Origin: Alcanivoracaceae bacterium
GTDB lineage: Bacteria > Pseudomonadota > Gammaproteobacteria > Pseudomonadales > Alcanivoracaceae
NCBI GenBank assembly: GCA_029213045.1
Contig: JARGPN010000001.1
Span: 186,001-250,000, forward strand
Length of the DNA: 64,000 bases
Reading direction: 5' to 3'
Part shown: positions 46,015-56,531 of the stretch, piece by piece
Layout: every line of letters starts with the position of its first letter
How positions within the stretch are numbered: position 1 is the stretch's first letter
Program-made: the position numbers and the translations under genes
Notes under the pieces: model-generated
The model's input: the letters and a program-made list of their open reading frames with translations, nothing else
The model's database searches: none
Told to the model about the DNA's origin: nothing

Positions 46015-46929
46015 GTGGCGAGACAACGCCGCGGCCGTCCCGTGAACGGGATTCTGCTGTTGAATAAATCCGGCGGAATGACCAGCAATGGTGTGCTGCA
46101 AGTGGCTAAGCGTATGTTTGGCGCTGCGAAAGCAGGACACACTGGAAGCTTGGACCCTCTCGCGACAGGTATGCTGCCGATTTGTTTTGGTGAAGCCACC
46201 AAGTTCAGCCAGTTCTTACTCGATGCTGATAAGAGTTACCGTGTCACGGCGAAGCTTGGAATCACCACAGAAACCAGTGACGCAGATGGTGAAGTGGTCA
46301 ACACACGTCCGGTCACGGCGACGCCTGAGCAAGTCGAAGCTGCGCTAATGGGCTTTGTTGGCAACATTGAACAAGTGCCGTCGATGTATTCCGCGATCAA
46401 GCATCAAGGCCAGCCGTTGTATAAGTTAGCGCGGCAGGGCATTGAGGTTGAGCGCACCCCCCGCAAGGTGACCATTCACGCGATTCGTATTTTGGCTATT
46501 CGCCCCGATGAAGTGGACTTCGAGGTGGATTGCACAAAAGGCACCTATGTTCGCTCCATCGTTGAAGACCTTGGTATCGCGCTCAATTGCGGCGGCCACG
46601 TTCAAGCGCTGCATCGCATCTCAGCTGGGCCGTATCCGACTGACAAGATGCTCACCATGGATCAGCTTGGTGCGATCAAGGAAAGCGGCGACTTTGCGGC
46701 GTTGGATGCGTTGCTGCTGCCAGTAGAAACCAGTGTCTGTGATCTGCCCCGCGTTAACCTGACTGATGATGCGACTTTTTACCTGCAGCGCGGTCAGCCG
46801 GTGATGGCGACAGATCGCCCGCGAGATGGCCTTGTTAGCCTGTTTAGAGACACCGACCAGCAATTCTTGGGGGTCGGGGAAGTGAGTGATGACGGGATGA
46901 TTGCGCCGCGCCGATTGGTGGTCAATTAA
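46015..46929 (+). CDS. truB: tRNA pseudouridine(55) synthase TruB
   Basis: A 304-aa enzyme modifying U55 in the T-loop of all tRNAs. GILLLNKSGGMTSNGVLQ and the catalytic loop AGHTGSLDPLATGMLPICFGEATKF (nucleophile Asp), YRVTAKLGITTETSDADGE, VPSMYSAIKHQGQPLYKLAR; a C-terminal PUA-like domain. The start is a GTG at 46015 preceded by CAGGAG. Confidence 0.96.
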   Translation: MARQRRGRPVNGILLLNKSGGMTSNGVLQVAKRMFGAAKAGHTGSLDPLATGMLPICFGEATKFSQFLLDADKSYRVTAKLGITTETSDADGEVVNTRPVTATPEQVEAALMGFVGNIEQVPSMYSAIKHQGQPLYKLARQGIEVERTPRKVTIHAIRILAIRPDEVDFEVDCTKGTYVRSIVEDLGIALNCGGHVQALHRISAGPYPTDKMLTMDQLGAIKESGDFAALDALLLPVETSVCDLPRVNLTDDATFYLQRGQPVMATDRPRDGLVSLFRDTDQQFLGVGEVSDDGMIAPRRLVVN

Positions 46930-47043
46930 CCAAAATCGGTGTATTCTTTGCGCCCCTTCACCTCGGTGTTGGGGCTAACTTGGCGACAGCTATAAATATG
47001 CATGGCTGCTCGTGTCATACATTACGCATATTGGAGAAGTAAC

Positions 47044-47313
47044 ATGGCATTATCCGCAGAGCAAAAAGCTGCAATTGTTAAAGAGTACGCCTTGAAAGAT
47101 GGCGATACCGGTTCTACCGAAGTTCAGGTTGCGTTGTTGTCTCACAACATCAACGAACTGCAAGGTCACTTCAAAGATCACAAGAAAGATCACCACAGCC
47201 GTCGCGGTTTGATCCGCATGGTAAACCAGCGTCGTAAGCTGCTGGACTACCTGGCCAAGAATGATCGTGATCGTTATTTGAAGCTGATTGAGCGTCTGAG
47301 CCTACGTCGTTAA
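47044..47313 (+). CDS. rpsO: 30S ribosomal protein S15
   Basis: An 89-aa primary 16S rRNA binder. The sequence is canonical: [37 protein letters not shown], then [22 protein letters not shown]. The ATG at 47044 follows GGAGAAGTAAC. Confidence 0.98.
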   Translation: MALSAEQKAAIVKEYALKDGDTGSTEVQVALLSHNINELQGHFKDHKKDHHSRRGLIRMVNQRRKLLDYLAKNDRDRYLKLIERLSLRR

Positions 47314-47347
47314 TGTTAACGGCATCAGGCAAGACAAGCTGATTGCA

Positions 47348-47378
47348 GACAAAAGCCCGGCCGGTCCGGGCTTTTGTC
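47348..47378. terminator. Terminator after rpsO
   Basis: GACAAAAGCCCGG (47348-47360) pairs with CCGGGCTTTTGTC (47366-47378). Confidence 0.8.
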
Positions 47379-47432
47379 GTTTTCCAAGTCGCGGAGTTGG
47401 TAATAATTCAGCCTTGGTGATTCGCAAAAAGT

Positions 47433-47460
47433 ACGCGCCCTGATCAAAAAAAGATCGGCG
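47433..47460 (+). promoter_or_regulatory. Hairpin in the pnp leader
   Basis: CGCCCTGATC and GATCGGCG pair around a run of A (about 47436-47460). It lies in the 225-bp leader between the rpsO terminator and pnp. In E. coli pnp is autoregulated through an RNase III-cleaved leader hairpin; whether this one does the same is not known. Confidence 0.35.
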
Positions 47461-47602
47461 TATCGAAAAGGTCAGTGAACTAGCTTGAAGCAGCATCTCG
47501 TAGTAGAAAGAAAAACAGTTAAAGCATTGTAGTAGTGGAAATGAAGCGCGCGAATGGCGCAGAAAATTTGAAGTGAAAGAAGAGAAGAGAGAGATAGAGA
47601 GT

Positions 47603-49714
47603 ATGTTTAATATCGTTAAAAAGGAATTTCAATTCGGTCGCGACACCGTCGTGCTGGAAACTGGACGCATTGCCCGTCAGGCCACTGCTGCTGTAATGGT
47701 CACCATTGGTGAAACAGCTGTATTGGTTACCGTAGTGGGTAAAAAAGAAGCGGACCCAAAGAAAGATTTCTTCCCGCTTACTGTGAACTACCAAGAAAAA
47801 ACGTACGCTGCCGGTAAAATTCCTGGTGGCTTCTTCAAGCGCGAAGGTCGTCCGTCCGAGAAAGAGACGCTGACTTGCCGCTTGATCGACCGTCCAATTC
47901 GTCCGCTGTTCCCTGACGGCTTCAAAAATGAAGTGCAGGTTGTGGCGACTGTGATGTCAGCAAGCAAAAACGTAGATCCAGATATTGCTTCGTTAATCGG
48001 TGCATCGGCCGCATTGGCGATTTCTGGTATTCCTTTTAGTGGCCCAATCGGTGCCGCGCGCGTTGGCTTTATCGACGGTTCTTATATTTTGAACCCAACT
48101 TTCTCTGAGCTAGAAACATCAGCGTTGGATTTGGTTGTTGCCGGCACCAAAGCTGCTGTACTGATGGTTGAATCAGAAGCGGAAGAGCTGACTGAAGATC
48201 AAATGCTTGGCGCCGTATTGTTCGGTCACCAAGAGCTGCAAGCGGCTGTTACAGCGATCAATGAATTTGCTGCAGAAGTTGGCACGCCTAAGTGGGAGTG
48301 GTCAGCTCCACAGGAAAATACAACGCTGAAAAACGCGATTGCTGAAAAGTTCGGTGCGGCGTTAAACGATGCCTACCGCATCATTAACAAGCAAGACCGT
48401 TACGGCAAAGTTGGTGAGTTGAAAGCTGCCGCCGTTGAAGCGTTTGCGACGGACGCCGAAGGCGCGCCAAGCAAAGACGAAGTGAGCAATCTTTTCCACG
48501 ACATCGAATACCGCATCGTTCGTGATGCCGTGTTAGACGGTCGTCGTATTGATGGTCGTGCATTGAACCAAGTGCGTGCGATTGAAAGCTCAGTGAACGT
48601 GCTGCCAAAAACACACGGTTCTGCTTTGTTCACACGCGGTGAAACGCAGGCCATTGTTGTTGCAACGTTGGGTGGCATGCGTGATGCACAAAACATCGAA
48701 GCATTGGAAGGTCGTCGTACCGACCGCTTTATGCTGCACTATAACTTCCCTCCATTCTGCGTAGGTGAAACCGGCATGATCGGCTCACCTAAGCGTCGCG
48801 AAATCGGTCATGGCCGTTTGGCGCGTCGTGGCGTTCAAGCAATGCTGCCGGATGAAAAAGATTTCCCTTACGCGATTCGCGTTGTGTCTGAAATCACTGA
48901 ATCTAACGGTTCGTCTTCCATGGCGTCCGTATGTGGTTCCTCAATGGCGATGATGGACGCTGGTGTGCCAATTAAAGCACCGGTTGCTGGTATCGCGATG
49001 GGCTTGGTGAAAGAAGACGACGGTCGTTTCTCTGTTATCTCTGACATCCTCGGCGACGAAGATCACCTCGGCGATATGGACTTCAAAGTAGCGGGTACCG
49101 CGAACGGCGTTACTGCGTTGCAGATGGACATTAAGATCGAAGGCATTAACGAAGAAATTATGGATGCGGCACTGACGCAAGCGCGCGAAGGTCGTTTACA
49201 TATTCTTGGTGAAATGGCGAAAGCGATCAGCGCACCGCGTGCACAATTGTCTGCGAATGCACCGACATTGCTTAGCATCAAGATCAAAGCGGACAAGATT
49301 CGTGACGTTATCGGTAAAGGTGGCGCGACCATTCGTTCACTGTGTGAAGAAACTGGCGCGAACATCGACATCGAAGATGATGGATCGATCAAAGTGTACG
49401 GCGATACTCGTGAAGCAGCTGAGCTAGCAGTACGTAGAATTGAAGAAATTACTGCTGAAGCAGAAGTAGGCACAATCTACGAAGGCAAAGTGACACGCTG
49501 CGTAGATTTCGGCGCATTCGTTGAAATCATGCCGGGCACTGAAGGTCTATTGCACATTTCTCAGATCGCACAAGAGCGCGTTGAGAAAGTGACAGACTAT
49601 GTGAACGAAGGCGATATCATTAAAGTGAAAGTACTGGACGTTGATCAGCGCGGCCGTATCAAGCTTTCAATGAAAGAAGCCAAGCTTGAGCTGGAAACAC
49701 AGCAAGAAAGCTAA
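47603..49714 (+). CDS. pnp: Polyribonucleotide nucleotidyltransferase (PNPase)
   Basis: A 703-aa phosphorolytic 3'-5' exonuclease of the RNA degradosome. Two RNase PH domains flank a helical domain; the second PH copy bears [20 protein letters not shown] domain ([20 protein letters not shown]) and S1 domain ([28 protein letters not shown]) at the C-terminus. The ATG at 47603 ([12 protein letters not shown]) is canonical; a start 10 codons upstream is unsupported. Confidence 0.98.
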   Translation: MFNIVKKEFQFGRDTVVLETGRIARQATAAVMVTIGETAVLVTVVGKKEADPKKDFFPLTVNYQEKTYAAGKIPGGFFKREGRPSEKETLTCRLIDRPIRPLFPDGFKNEVQVVATVMSASKNVDPDIASLIGASAALAISGIPFSGPIGAARVGFIDGSYILNPTFSELETSALDLVVAGTKAAVLMVESEAEELTEDQMLGAVLFGHQELQAAVTAINEFAAEVGTPKWEWSAPQENTTLKNAIAEKFGAALNDAYRIINKQDRYGKVGELKAAAVEAFATDAEGAPSKDEVSNLFHDIEYRIVRDAVLDGRRIDGRALNQVRAIESSVNVLPKTHGSALFTRGETQAIVVATLGGMRDAQNIEALEGRRTDRFMLHYNFPPFCVGETGMIGSPKRREIGHGRLARRGVQAMLPDEKDFPYAIRVVSEITESNGSSSMASVCGSSMAMMDAGVPIKAPVAGIAMGLVKEDDGRFSVISDILGDEDHLGDMDFKVAGTANGVTALQMDIKIEGINEEIMDAALTQAREGRLHILGEMAKAISAPRAQLSANAPTLLSIKIKADKIRDVIGKGGATIRSLCEETGANIDIEDDGSIKVYGDTREAAELAVRRIEEITAEAEVGTIYEGKVTRCVDFGAFVEIMPGTEGLLHISQIAQERVEKVTDYVNEGDIIKVKVLDVDQRGRIKLSMKEAKLELETQQES

Positions 49715-49721
49715 GCGTTAA

Positions 49722-49763
49722 GACCCACAAAAAAGCCGGCGAAAGCCGGCTTTTTTGTGGGTC
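49722..49763. terminator. Terminator after pnp
   Basis: A perfect 19-bp stem (49722-49740 with 49745-49763) closes a GAAA tetraloop; A6 and T6 in the stem allow both orientations. It also lies at the 3' side of the minus-strand pseudogene. Confidence 0.93.
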
Positions 49764-49795
49764 GTATATGCTGCTCAGTTAAAGCAGCGCGACAA

Positions 49796-50346
49796 TTAGA
49801 AGTCGATAAACATAGAGAATCTAGTAATGTTATCGTCCAAGTCAGAGTCTTGAATGATAACGTATTCGAAACCAAAGGCTTGGCCAAATCGACCGTTGCC
49901 CAAGCTGCCGCCGAAACCAAACGCAATATCTCCTACGCTTTCGTCAGCGGATGTGCCGTTCACGGTGATGGTGTAAGGCTCCAAGCCAATCAAACCGTAA
50001 AGTGTGTAGTCGCTTTGCGAAAAGAAAAGCTTCCTAATTTCACGTTCGCTCTAAAGTAAGGGTCGAGACCGATGTCGGTTTCGGTGCCGCCGCTGAAGAC
50101 GGTGTCCTCGATTAAACCAAAACCAATAGCACCACCGAGGGCAACGTTTTAATTGGCGTAAAAGTTGCCGCCTATACTGACGCCTAGTGGTACTTGATTG
50201 TCACTGGCGGCTGATTTGATTGGTAGAGCAACGATATCGGCGGCTACCCGTAGCGCGCCTTGTTTGATGGCGGTGTCGCTCGCCATAGCGGTAAGCGGCA
50301 GGCTAAGTGTTAGTGCAGTAGCAAGTGCAATACGTGTGTGATGCAT
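49796..50346 (-). pseudogene. Decayed outer-membrane beta-barrel protein gene
   Basis: A start at 50346 gives an intact signal peptide (MHHTRIALATALTLSLPLTAMA). The frame stops at an in-frame TAA (50149-50151) after SIGGNFYAN but continues in the same frame as NVALGGAIGFGLIEDTVFSGG...DIGLDPYFRANVKLG. Around 50020-50035, in a T-rich stretch, it shifts frame to continue SDYTLYGLIGLEPYTITVNG...QAFGFEYVIIQDSDLDDNITRFSMFIDF. The alternating strands and terminal Phe are typical of outer-membrane barrels of about 180 residues. Two lesions argue for a real pseudogene over a single sequencing error. Confidence 0.8.
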
Positions 50347-50830
50347 GAGATTCCCCAAGGGCAAGTAAGGTGTTGATCTTGGCGGATGTTCACTCGACCT
50401 CGAAAATCGACGCATCCCTCATATGGGGGAGAGATCGCGAAAACGATGTATTTTTGGGGTCGCTATTGCCTGCCCAAATCTGAATGGATTTTTCAGTGGC
50501 GGGTTCTGCGTTGTTGTCCTGTAAGGCTTGCTTCATCACATCGAGTTCACCGGAGCAGCAAAACTGCTGGGATGCTTTTTGTCGTAGCGCTGGATGGTTT
50601 TGACGATGTCTTCAGGCCATAAACGTCATCGATAAGATGATGTGTAAATTCTCATGTGGCAGGCGACGTTGTTTAATACTCGGTTTAGCGAACGCTGGTG
50701 TTATCGAAGTATTGGAACATTGTTTCGGGATGAATTAGTGCGCCGCCAAAAGGACGAGGGTGGAAATGACGAACAGAAGGGCGCGGGGCTATGCAGTAAT
50801 CCCCGCGTCGCTTTCTTTGTTTTGCATGTT
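50347..50830. other. Intergenic region, no confident gene
   Basis: 484 bases between the pseudogene start and the acs 3' end. A 48-codon minus-strand frame (50390-50536, MKQALQDNNAEPATEKSI) has no recognisable match and might be a gene remnant. A stem CGCGGGG (50782-50788) with CCCCGCG (50801-50807) may act as a terminator near acs. Nothing else is supported. Confidence 0.45.
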
Positions 50831-52768
50831 TTAGCTGTTCATGCGCCCGGCGATTAATTCATCCACTACCGATGGGTCGGCGAGGGTTGAGGTATCACCA
50901 AGGGTATCCAATTCATTGGCCGCAATTTTGCGCAAAATGCGCCGCATGATTTTGCCTGAACGGGTTTTCGGAAGCCCCGGTGCAAAGTGAATTAAATCGG
51001 GTTTTGCGATGGCGCCAATTTCTTTCGCCACAAACTCTCTCAGCTCTTGGTGAAGTGCGTCACTGTCTTCGACACCTTTCATAAGCGAGATGTAGGCGTA
51101 GATGCCTTGGCCTTTAATGTCGTGCGGGTAGCCGACGACGGCGGCCTCAGAAACGGCTTTGTGTAGCACTAAGGCCGATTCCACTTCGGCAGTGCCGAGA
51201 CGGTGTCCTGAGACGTTCAGGACGTCATCGACGCGGCCGGTGATCCAGTAGTAACCGTCTTCGTCGCGACGCGCGCCGTCGCCGGTGAAGTAGGCATTTT
51301 TGTACGCAGAAAAATAGGTCTCGATCATTCTTTTGTGATCGCCGTAGACGGTACGAATTTGGCTCGGCCAGCTGCTTTTAATAATTAAGTTGCCAGACGC
51401 TGCGCCTTCCAGTTCGTTGCCTTCTGGGTCCACCAGCGCAGGCTCAACGCCGAACATCGGCAAGGTGGCGGAGCCAGGTTTTAGATCTGTTACGCCAGGA
51501 ATCGGCGAAATCATGATGGCGCCGGTTTCGGTTTGCCACCAGGTATCGACAACGGGGCAGCGTTCTTCACCTACGACGCGGTGATACCACTCCCAGGCTT
51601 CGGGGTTAATCGGTTCGCCAACGGAGCCTAAAAGTTTGAGTGACGCGCGTGAGGTTTTGGTTACTGGCTCGTCACCGAGACCCATTAGCGCGCGGATGGC
51701 CGTCGGCGCGGTGTAGAAAATATTGACCTTATGTTTGTCGATGACTTGCCAAAAACGGGACGCATCTGGGTAGGTCGGCACACCTTCAAACATTAATGTG
51801 ACGGCGCCGTTCGCGAGTGGGCCGTAAACGATATAGGAATGCCCGGTGATCCAGCCAACGTCGGCGGTGCACCAGAAAATGTCGCCGTCGTGATAATCAA
51901 ACACATATTTGTGTGTGAGGGTGGCGTTGAGCAAATACCCTGCGGTGGTGTGAAGCACGCCTTTGGGTTTGCCGGTGGAACCAGAGGTATAAAGAATAAA
52001 GAGCGGATCTTCCGCGTCCATGCTTTCTGCGGGGCAATCGGCGCTGACGCTAGCGCATGCGTCGTGGTACCAAACATCGCGGTCGCTATGCCATTCGATA
52101 TCGCCGCCAGTGCGTTTTACGACAATGCAGGTGTGTGTGCTAGGGCAATGTGCCAAGGCTTTATCGGCGTTAGCCTTGAGCGGTACTTTCTTGCCGCCAC
52201 GTACGCCTTCGTCGGCAGTAATCACTGCGCTGGCTTCGGCATCAAGAATACGATCCTTCAGTGCTTCGGGAGAGAACCCTCCGAAGACAACGGAATGCAC
52301 AGCACCAATGCGTGCGCAGGCCAACATGGCGTAAGCGGCTTCAGGAATCATTGGCATGTAGATGCAAACGCGGTCGCCTTTTTTAACGCCGCGTTGTTTG
52401 AGTACGTTGGCAAGGCGGCACACTTCTTCGTGTAGTTCACGATAGCTGATGTGCTTTTGTTGGTCGGGTTCGTCGCCTTCCCAAATAATCGCAGTTTGAT
52501 CGGCACGGTCGGCGAGATGTCGGTCAATGCAGTTGGTGGTGACGTTCAGTTTGCCGCCGCGAAACCAGCTCGCTTGGCCTTCGGCGAAATCCCACTCGCA
52601 CACTTCGTCCCAGTGCTTGTCCCACGTTAATAATTGTTCGGCCCGAGCACCCCAAAAACGCGCGGGTGAATCGATGGACTCTTTATACCAAGCATCATAA
52701 GTGGCTTTGTTCATGAGCGATTGGCGCTTGAAGTCTTCGGGAACCGGATAGACCTTAACGGTGGACAT
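50831..52768 (-). CDS. acs: Acetyl-CoA synthetase (AMP-forming)
   Basis: A 645-aa enzyme activating acetate to acetyl-CoA through acetyl-AMP. Motifs: ANL-superfamily [44 protein letters not shown], and the catalytic/acetylation-site Lys in [15 protein letters not shown] near the C-terminus. Full length. The leader region extends about 145 bases upstream to the panD terminator. Acetate metabolism is commonly under CbrAB/Crc influence in pseudomonads; that link is inference. Confidence 0.97.
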   Translation of the reverse strand: MSTVKVYPVPEDFKRQSLMNKATYDAWYKESIDSPARFWGARAEQLLTWDKHWDEVCEWDFAEGQASWFRGGKLNVTTNCIDRHLADRADQTAIIWEGDEPDQQKHISYRELHEEVCRLANVLKQRGVKKGDRVCIYMPMIPEAAYAMLACARIGAVHSVVFGGFSPEALKDRILDAEASAVITADEGVRGGKKVPLKANADKALAHCPSTHTCIVVKRTGGDIEWHSDRDVWYHDACASVSADCPAESMDAEDPLFILYTSGSTGKPKGVLHTTAGYLLNATLTHKYVFDYHDGDIFWCTADVGWITGHSYIVYGPLANGAVTLMFEGVPTYPDASRFWQVIDKHKVNIFYTAPTAIRALMGLGDEPVTKTSRASLKLLGSVGEPINPEAWEWYHRVVGEERCPVVDTWWQTETGAIMISPIPGVTDLKPGSATLPMFGVEPALVDPEGNELEGAASGNLIIKSSWPSQIRTVYGDHKRMIETYFSAYKNAYFTGDGARRDEDGYYWITGRVDDVLNVSGHRLGTAEVESALVLHKAVSEAAVVGYPHDIKGQGIYAYISLMKGVEDSDALHQELREFVAKEIGAIAKPDLIHFAPGLPKTRSGKIMRRILRKIAANELDTLGDTSTLADPSVVDELIAGRMNS

Positions 52769-52913
52769 AGCATCTCCCTTTTATGTACGGCTAGTTCGAT
52801 TTCGAGCACAACGCAGTCCGCGTTGGCGAATTGTTTTTTCGGGGGAGTCACTATTGAACAAACGTTGCGGCAGGTAAAGAGCAAGTGAGGGTGTTGTGAG
52901 AAAAAGCTGCAAC

Positions 52914-52939
52914 AAAAAACGCCGGTGAGACCGGCGTTT
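52914..52939 (-). terminator. Terminator after panD
   Basis: GCCGGT (52921-52926) pairs with ACCGGC (52930-52935), extended by A/T arms; on the minus strand it ends with a run of T. It lies 30 bases after the panD stop. Confidence 0.8.
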
Positions 52940-52968
52940 TATTAAACAGATTTGCGCTGTTTATAGAT

Positions 52969-53349
52969 TCAGGCGACCTGAACCGGAATCGCATTGCTGG
53001 AGCCTTTCACATCATTGCCGTCGGCCAAGTACACCAGACGAGGTTTGAAGTTGATCAGCTCTGCAGACGAGTAGCCAGCGTAGGCACAGATGATCAGACG
53101 ATCACCAGGGCTCGCTTTGTGGGCGGCTGCGCCGTTAACAGAAATCATGCGTGACCCTTCCTCTGCGCGAATCGCATAGGTGGTGAAACGCTCGCCATTA
53201 TCGACGTTATAAATTTGGATTTGCTCATATTCCAAGATTCCCGCCATATCGAGCAAGTTGCCATCGATAGCGCAGGAGCCTTCATATTCCAGTTCCGCGT
53301 GTGTCACTCGGGCCTGGTGCAGTTTGGCTTTCAACATTGTGCACTGCAT
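52969..53349 (-). CDS. panD: Aspartate 1-decarboxylase PanD
   Basis: A 126-aa proenzyme that makes beta-alanine for pantothenate. The self-cleavage Gly-Ser is in YEGSCAID (pyruvoyl from Ser25). ENGERF-like [11 protein letters not shown] and [22 protein letters not shown] are conserved. The start [13 protein letters not shown] matches pseudomonad starts. Last gene of the minus-strand folK-pan cluster, 131 bases after panC. Confidence 0.96.
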   Translation of the reverse strand: MQCTMLKAKLHQARVTHAELEYEGSCAIDGNLLDMAGILEYEQIQIYNVDNGERFTTYAIRAEEGSRMISVNGAAAHKASPGDRLIICAYAGYSSAELINFKPRLVYLADGNDVKGSSNAIPVQVA

Positions 53350-53480
53350 AGGTAATACCTCTCTCAGCTGCCCGTACTACGTTGATTCAAGTGCTGAACC
53401 AATACGACGAACTACTTAAGTAACGCTCAGGCGTCGGTGCCGAAAATGGCGCGCCAGTATGCCTTAAGAATAAGGCGCTC

Positions 53481-54323
53481 TCAAATCGTCAAAACGACAT
53501 TGTCTATCAATCGCGTGCCGCCGAGTTTGGCCGCAACGGCAACAACCAAGCGGCTGCTCGGCAAAGTGGCCGGTAACAGCGTGTCAGCATCTGCGATTTG
53601 TAAGTAATCGACCCTGAATCCTTTGGCCTCCAAGGTTTGCGAATACTTACTCTCAAGCGATCTGAAGTCAGCAGATTTGACCATAATTTCTGCCTTCAGT
53701 GCCTGTAAAACCTTGTGAATTTCTGCAGCAAGCTGCTTTTCAGGGGCGCTAAGGTATCCATTTCTGGAGCTCATGGCGAGGCCGCTGGCCTCTCGGCAGG
53801 TCGGAACGCCGACAATTTCGATCGGAAAAAAGAGATCTTTGGTCATGCGCCGCAATACGGCCAGTTGTTGGAAGTCCTTTTCGCCGAAGCAAGCGACGTC
53901 GGGTTGGACGATGTTGAACAGCTTGCTGACCACCGTGGTGACGCCGCGAAAGTGCCCAGGTCGGCTGGCACCACATAGGGTGTCGCCGAGGTCGTCTACG
54001 TCAACCCAGGTGCCATTTCTCTCAGGGTACATCTCATCTACGGACGGCGCGAACACAAGGTGGCAGCCGCCCTCGGCGAGCTGGGCGCAGTCGTTGTCGA
54101 GGGTGCGCGGATAGCTATCGAAGTCTTCGTTCGGGCCGAATTGGGTGGGGTTAACGAAGATGCTCGCGACGACGCGATCGGCGTGCTTAAGCGCTTCGGT
54201 AACCAGAGATATATGCCCAGCGTGGAGGTTGCCCATGGTGGGCACGAACGCCACTTTGAGGTTTTGCATTTTCCAGTCACGCACCTGCCGGCGGACTTCA
54301 GCAATGGTATGCAGGGTTTGCAT
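53481..54323 (-). CDS. panC: Pantothenate synthetase PanC
   Basis: A 280-aa ligase joining pantoate and beta-alanine. Motifs: VPTMGNLHAGHISLV (HIGH-like), FVNPTQFGPNEDF, GRFRG-like RPGHFRGVTTVV, CFGEKDFQQL, MSSRNGYLS. Full length. A 199-bp gap with a REP half-site separates it from panB. Confidence 0.97.
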   Translation of the reverse strand: MQTLHTIAEVRRQVRDWKMQNLKVAFVPTMGNLHAGHISLVTEALKHADRVVASIFVNPTQFGPNEDFDSYPRTLDNDCAQLAEGGCHLVFAPSVDEMYPERNGTWVDVDDLGDTLCGASRPGHFRGVTTVVSKLFNIVQPDVACFGEKDFQQLAVLRRMTKDLFFPIEIVGVPTCREASGLAMSSRNGYLSAPEKQLAAEIHKVLQALKAEIMVKSADFRSLESKYSQTLEAKGFRVDYLQIADADTLLPATLPSSRLVVAVAAKLGGTRLIDNVVLTI

Positions 54324-54467
54324 AGTCAGACATCTCCAGCGGTGATGGTAGCGAGCAGGGCGCGCATTATCGGATGTCTTAATGTTTTTGTCGCCTCTTG
54401 TATAACTTGAGGTGTTAGCAGGTGCTTGGGGCTAGGTTGAGGTTTTGGAGTGTTAGTCGAGGCCGTT

Positions 54468-54487
54468 ATCGCTTGCCTGCAAGCGAT
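54468..54487. repeat. Isolated REP half-site between panC and panB
   Basis: ATCGCTTGCCTGCAAGCGAT, a palindrome with a CT centre, shares the GCTTGCCTGCAAGCGAT core with the array at 18113-19012. Placement between same-strand genes fits a REP stabilising or processing the mRNA. Confidence 0.75.
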
Positions 54488-54522
54488 GATGGCGTGCAGG
54501 CGGCGTCCCAGGCTAAGCCGTG

Positions 54523-55311
54523 TTAGAAGCAGTGTTCCGAAGCGGGGAAGTTGCCGCTTTTTACGGCCTCGTCATAGGCTTTGAACGCGGCATTAATGTT
54601 GTCTTGGCCGTCCATAAAGTTTTTCACGAAGCGCGCGGTTTTGCCGACGGTGACGCCGAGCATGTCATGCATTACCAGCACTTGTCCGTCGCATTCTGGG
54701 CCTGCACCGATGCCGATAACCGGGATGCCTACCGCAGCCACTAGCTCAGCGGTAACGGCGCGCGGCACGCATTCTAGGAGCAGCACATCCGCGCCGGCGG
54801 CTTCCAGTGCTTTGGCGTCTGCAATCATTTTCTTCGCGGCATCCGCTTCCCGACCCTGCACGCGGTAGCCGCCGAAGGCATTGACGCTTTGTGGCGTCAG
54901 ACCTAAGTGTGCACAGACGGGCACGCCGTTGCGTTTAAGGATACCGATGGTGTCGGCCAGCCAGCCGGCGCCCTCGAGCTTAACCATGTTGGCGCCAGCC
55001 GCCATTAACGTGTGTGCGGCATCTAGTGCGCGCTCAGGAGTGGCTGCGGTCATGAAGGGCAGGTCGGCCATGATCAAAGCGCCTTGGTTGCCTCGGGCCA
55101 CTGCGGCGGTGTGATAGGCAATATCAGCGGTGGTCACAGGCAGTGTGCTGTCGTGCCCTTGCAGCACCATGCCGAGGGAATCACCGATCAGCATGACGTC
55201 GATGCCGGCACTGCTGATTTGATGTGAGAACGTCGCATCGTAAGCGGTGAGCACTGAGAATTTTTTTCCATCGAGTTTGCATTGCTGCAGGGTACGAAGG
55301 GTGACAGCCAT
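54523..55311 (-). CDS. panB: 3-methyl-2-oxobutanoate hydroxymethyltransferase PanB
   Basis: A 262-aa enzyme, first committed step of pantoate synthesis. Motifs: [81 protein letters not shown]. The ATG at 55311 follows AGGAGG; an in-frame ATG 6 codons upstream overlaps that site and is rejected. Confidence 0.96.
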   Translation of the reverse strand: MAVTLRTLQQCKLDGKKFSVLTAYDATFSHQISSAGIDVMLIGDSLGMVLQGHDSTLPVTTADIAYHTAAVARGNQGALIMADLPFMTAATPERALDAAHTLMAAGANMVKLEGAGWLADTIGILKRNGVPVCAHLGLTPQSVNAFGGYRVQGREADAAKKMIADAKALEAAGADVLLLECVPRAVTAELVAAVGIPVIGIGAGPECDGQVLVMHDMLGVTVGKTARFVKNFMDGQDNINAAFKAYDEAVKSGNFPASEHCF

Positions 55312-55352
55312 GGAGGCCTCCTGCGACACAGAGTTCGGAAATGGGCTGGCGG

Positions 55353-56027
55353 TTAGGCCAGCGGGCGCGGATTAAAGTAGTGCCGACCTGAGCGGATGTC
55401 CAGCGCATAGTCGATCAGTTGCTGGTAGTCCTCGTCGCGGTTGGCCAAATCAATATCGCTGGCATTGACGATAAGCAGTGGCGCGGCATCGTAAAAATGA
55501 AAGAACCGCGCATAGGCATCGTTAAGCCGATCTAAATATTCTGCGTTGATATCTTGTTCGCTGGCCACGCCACGACGTTGAATGCGTTGTAGCAGCACGT
55601 TGCTAGGTGCCTGCAAATAAATTACTAAATCAGGCCGCGGCGCGTCGAGCGTCATATGTTCATAAACATTGGCGTAAAGCTTGTACTCGTCTTCGTCGAG
55701 AGTGACTTCAGCGAAGAGTTTGTCCTTATCGATCAAAAAATCGCTGACGCGTACATTTTCAAACAAGTTGTCTTGCTTTATATCACGCAGCTGTTGCGCG
55801 CGCTGAAACAGGAAAAATAATTGTGTTTGCAGGGCGTAGCGTTTTGGGTCTTGGTAAAAGCGCGTGAGAAAAGGATTTTCTTCCGCTTGTTCGAGAAGCG
55901 TTTCGTAATTGAAGGTGTCTGCGAGTTTGCGCGCGAGAGTCGTTTTGCCGACGCCGATGGCACCTTCAACAGCAATAAAATGCGGTAACTTTCCGGATTG
56001 TCTTAATTGTTCGAGCTTTGGATTCAA
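55353..56027 (-). CDS. Deoxynucleoside kinase
   Basis: A 224-aa P-loop kinase of the dNK family (dGK/dCK-like). [17 protein letters not shown] at 19-35; [44 protein letters not shown]. It phosphorylates deoxynucleosides for salvage. It typically sits between folK and panB in this group; overlaps the folK stop by 4 bases. Exact substrate preference not deducible. Confidence 0.9.
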   Translation of the reverse strand: MNPKLEQLRQSGKLPHFIAVEGAIGVGKTTLARKLADTFNYETLLEQAEENPFLTRFYQDPKRYALQTQLFFLFQRAQQLRDIKQDNLFENVRVSDFLIDKDKLFAEVTLDEDEYKLYANVYEHMTLDAPRPDLVIYLQAPSNVLLQRIQRRGVASEQDINAEYLDRLNDAYARFFHFYDAAPLLIVNASDIDLANRDEDYQQLIDYALDIRSGRHYFNPRPLA

Positions 56028-56530
56028 GGCGCGGGTCTCCAGTCTGCCTTGCTATGATACCAGACACCGTCTTTATTGCAGGTGCGATATAGCGCTTCAA
56101 TGCTGCGCCCATCTGCAAGCACTAAATGTGGTGCGATGGCGTGCAGAGGCACCAATACAAAAGCGCGTTCACCAATATGGGCGTGCGGAACAATCAGGTC
56201 TGCGGTGTGAATAATGTCGTCGCCGTAGCTCAAAATATCTAAGTCCAACATCCTTTCGCCCCAGTGTCTTGTTGGGGTGCGGCCAGCGGCTTTTTCTATT
56301 TCTTGGATGGCGGCGAGTAATGCGTGCGCGGATAACGTTGTTTGAATATGCACAGCGGCATTGAGGAATTCAGGTTGATCCTGTGGGCCAACAGGGGTGG
56401 TGCGGAACAGCGGAGAGACGTCAAGGATGTGAGTGCTAGAAAGGGCGGCAAGTTGGTCTACAGCGAAACGTAATTGTGTTTCGGGGTTGCCGAGGTTACT
56501 ACCTAATCCAATAAAGCAGTCATTTACCAT
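56024..56530 (-). CDS. folK: Hydroxymethyldihydropterin pyrophosphokinase FolK
   Basis: A 168-aa enzyme of folate synthesis, feeding FolP. Motifs: CFIGLGSNLGNPETQL, FLNAAVHIQTTL, and GRTPTRHWGERMLDLDILSYGDD with the metal-binding Asp pair; PHAHIGERAFVLVPL. The ATG at 56530 is chosen, 1 base after the pcnB stop; the longer open frame upstream lies inside pcnB. Confidence 0.95.
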   Translation of the reverse strand: MVNDCFIGLGSNLGNPETQLRFAVDQLAALSSTHILDVSPLFRTTPVGPQDQPEFLNAAVHIQTTLSAHALLAAIQEIEKAAGRTPTRHWGERMLDLDILSYGDDIIHTADLIVPHAHIGERAFVLVPLHAIAPHLVLADGRSIEALYRTCNKDGVWYHSKADWRPAP

Positions 56531-56531
56531 T

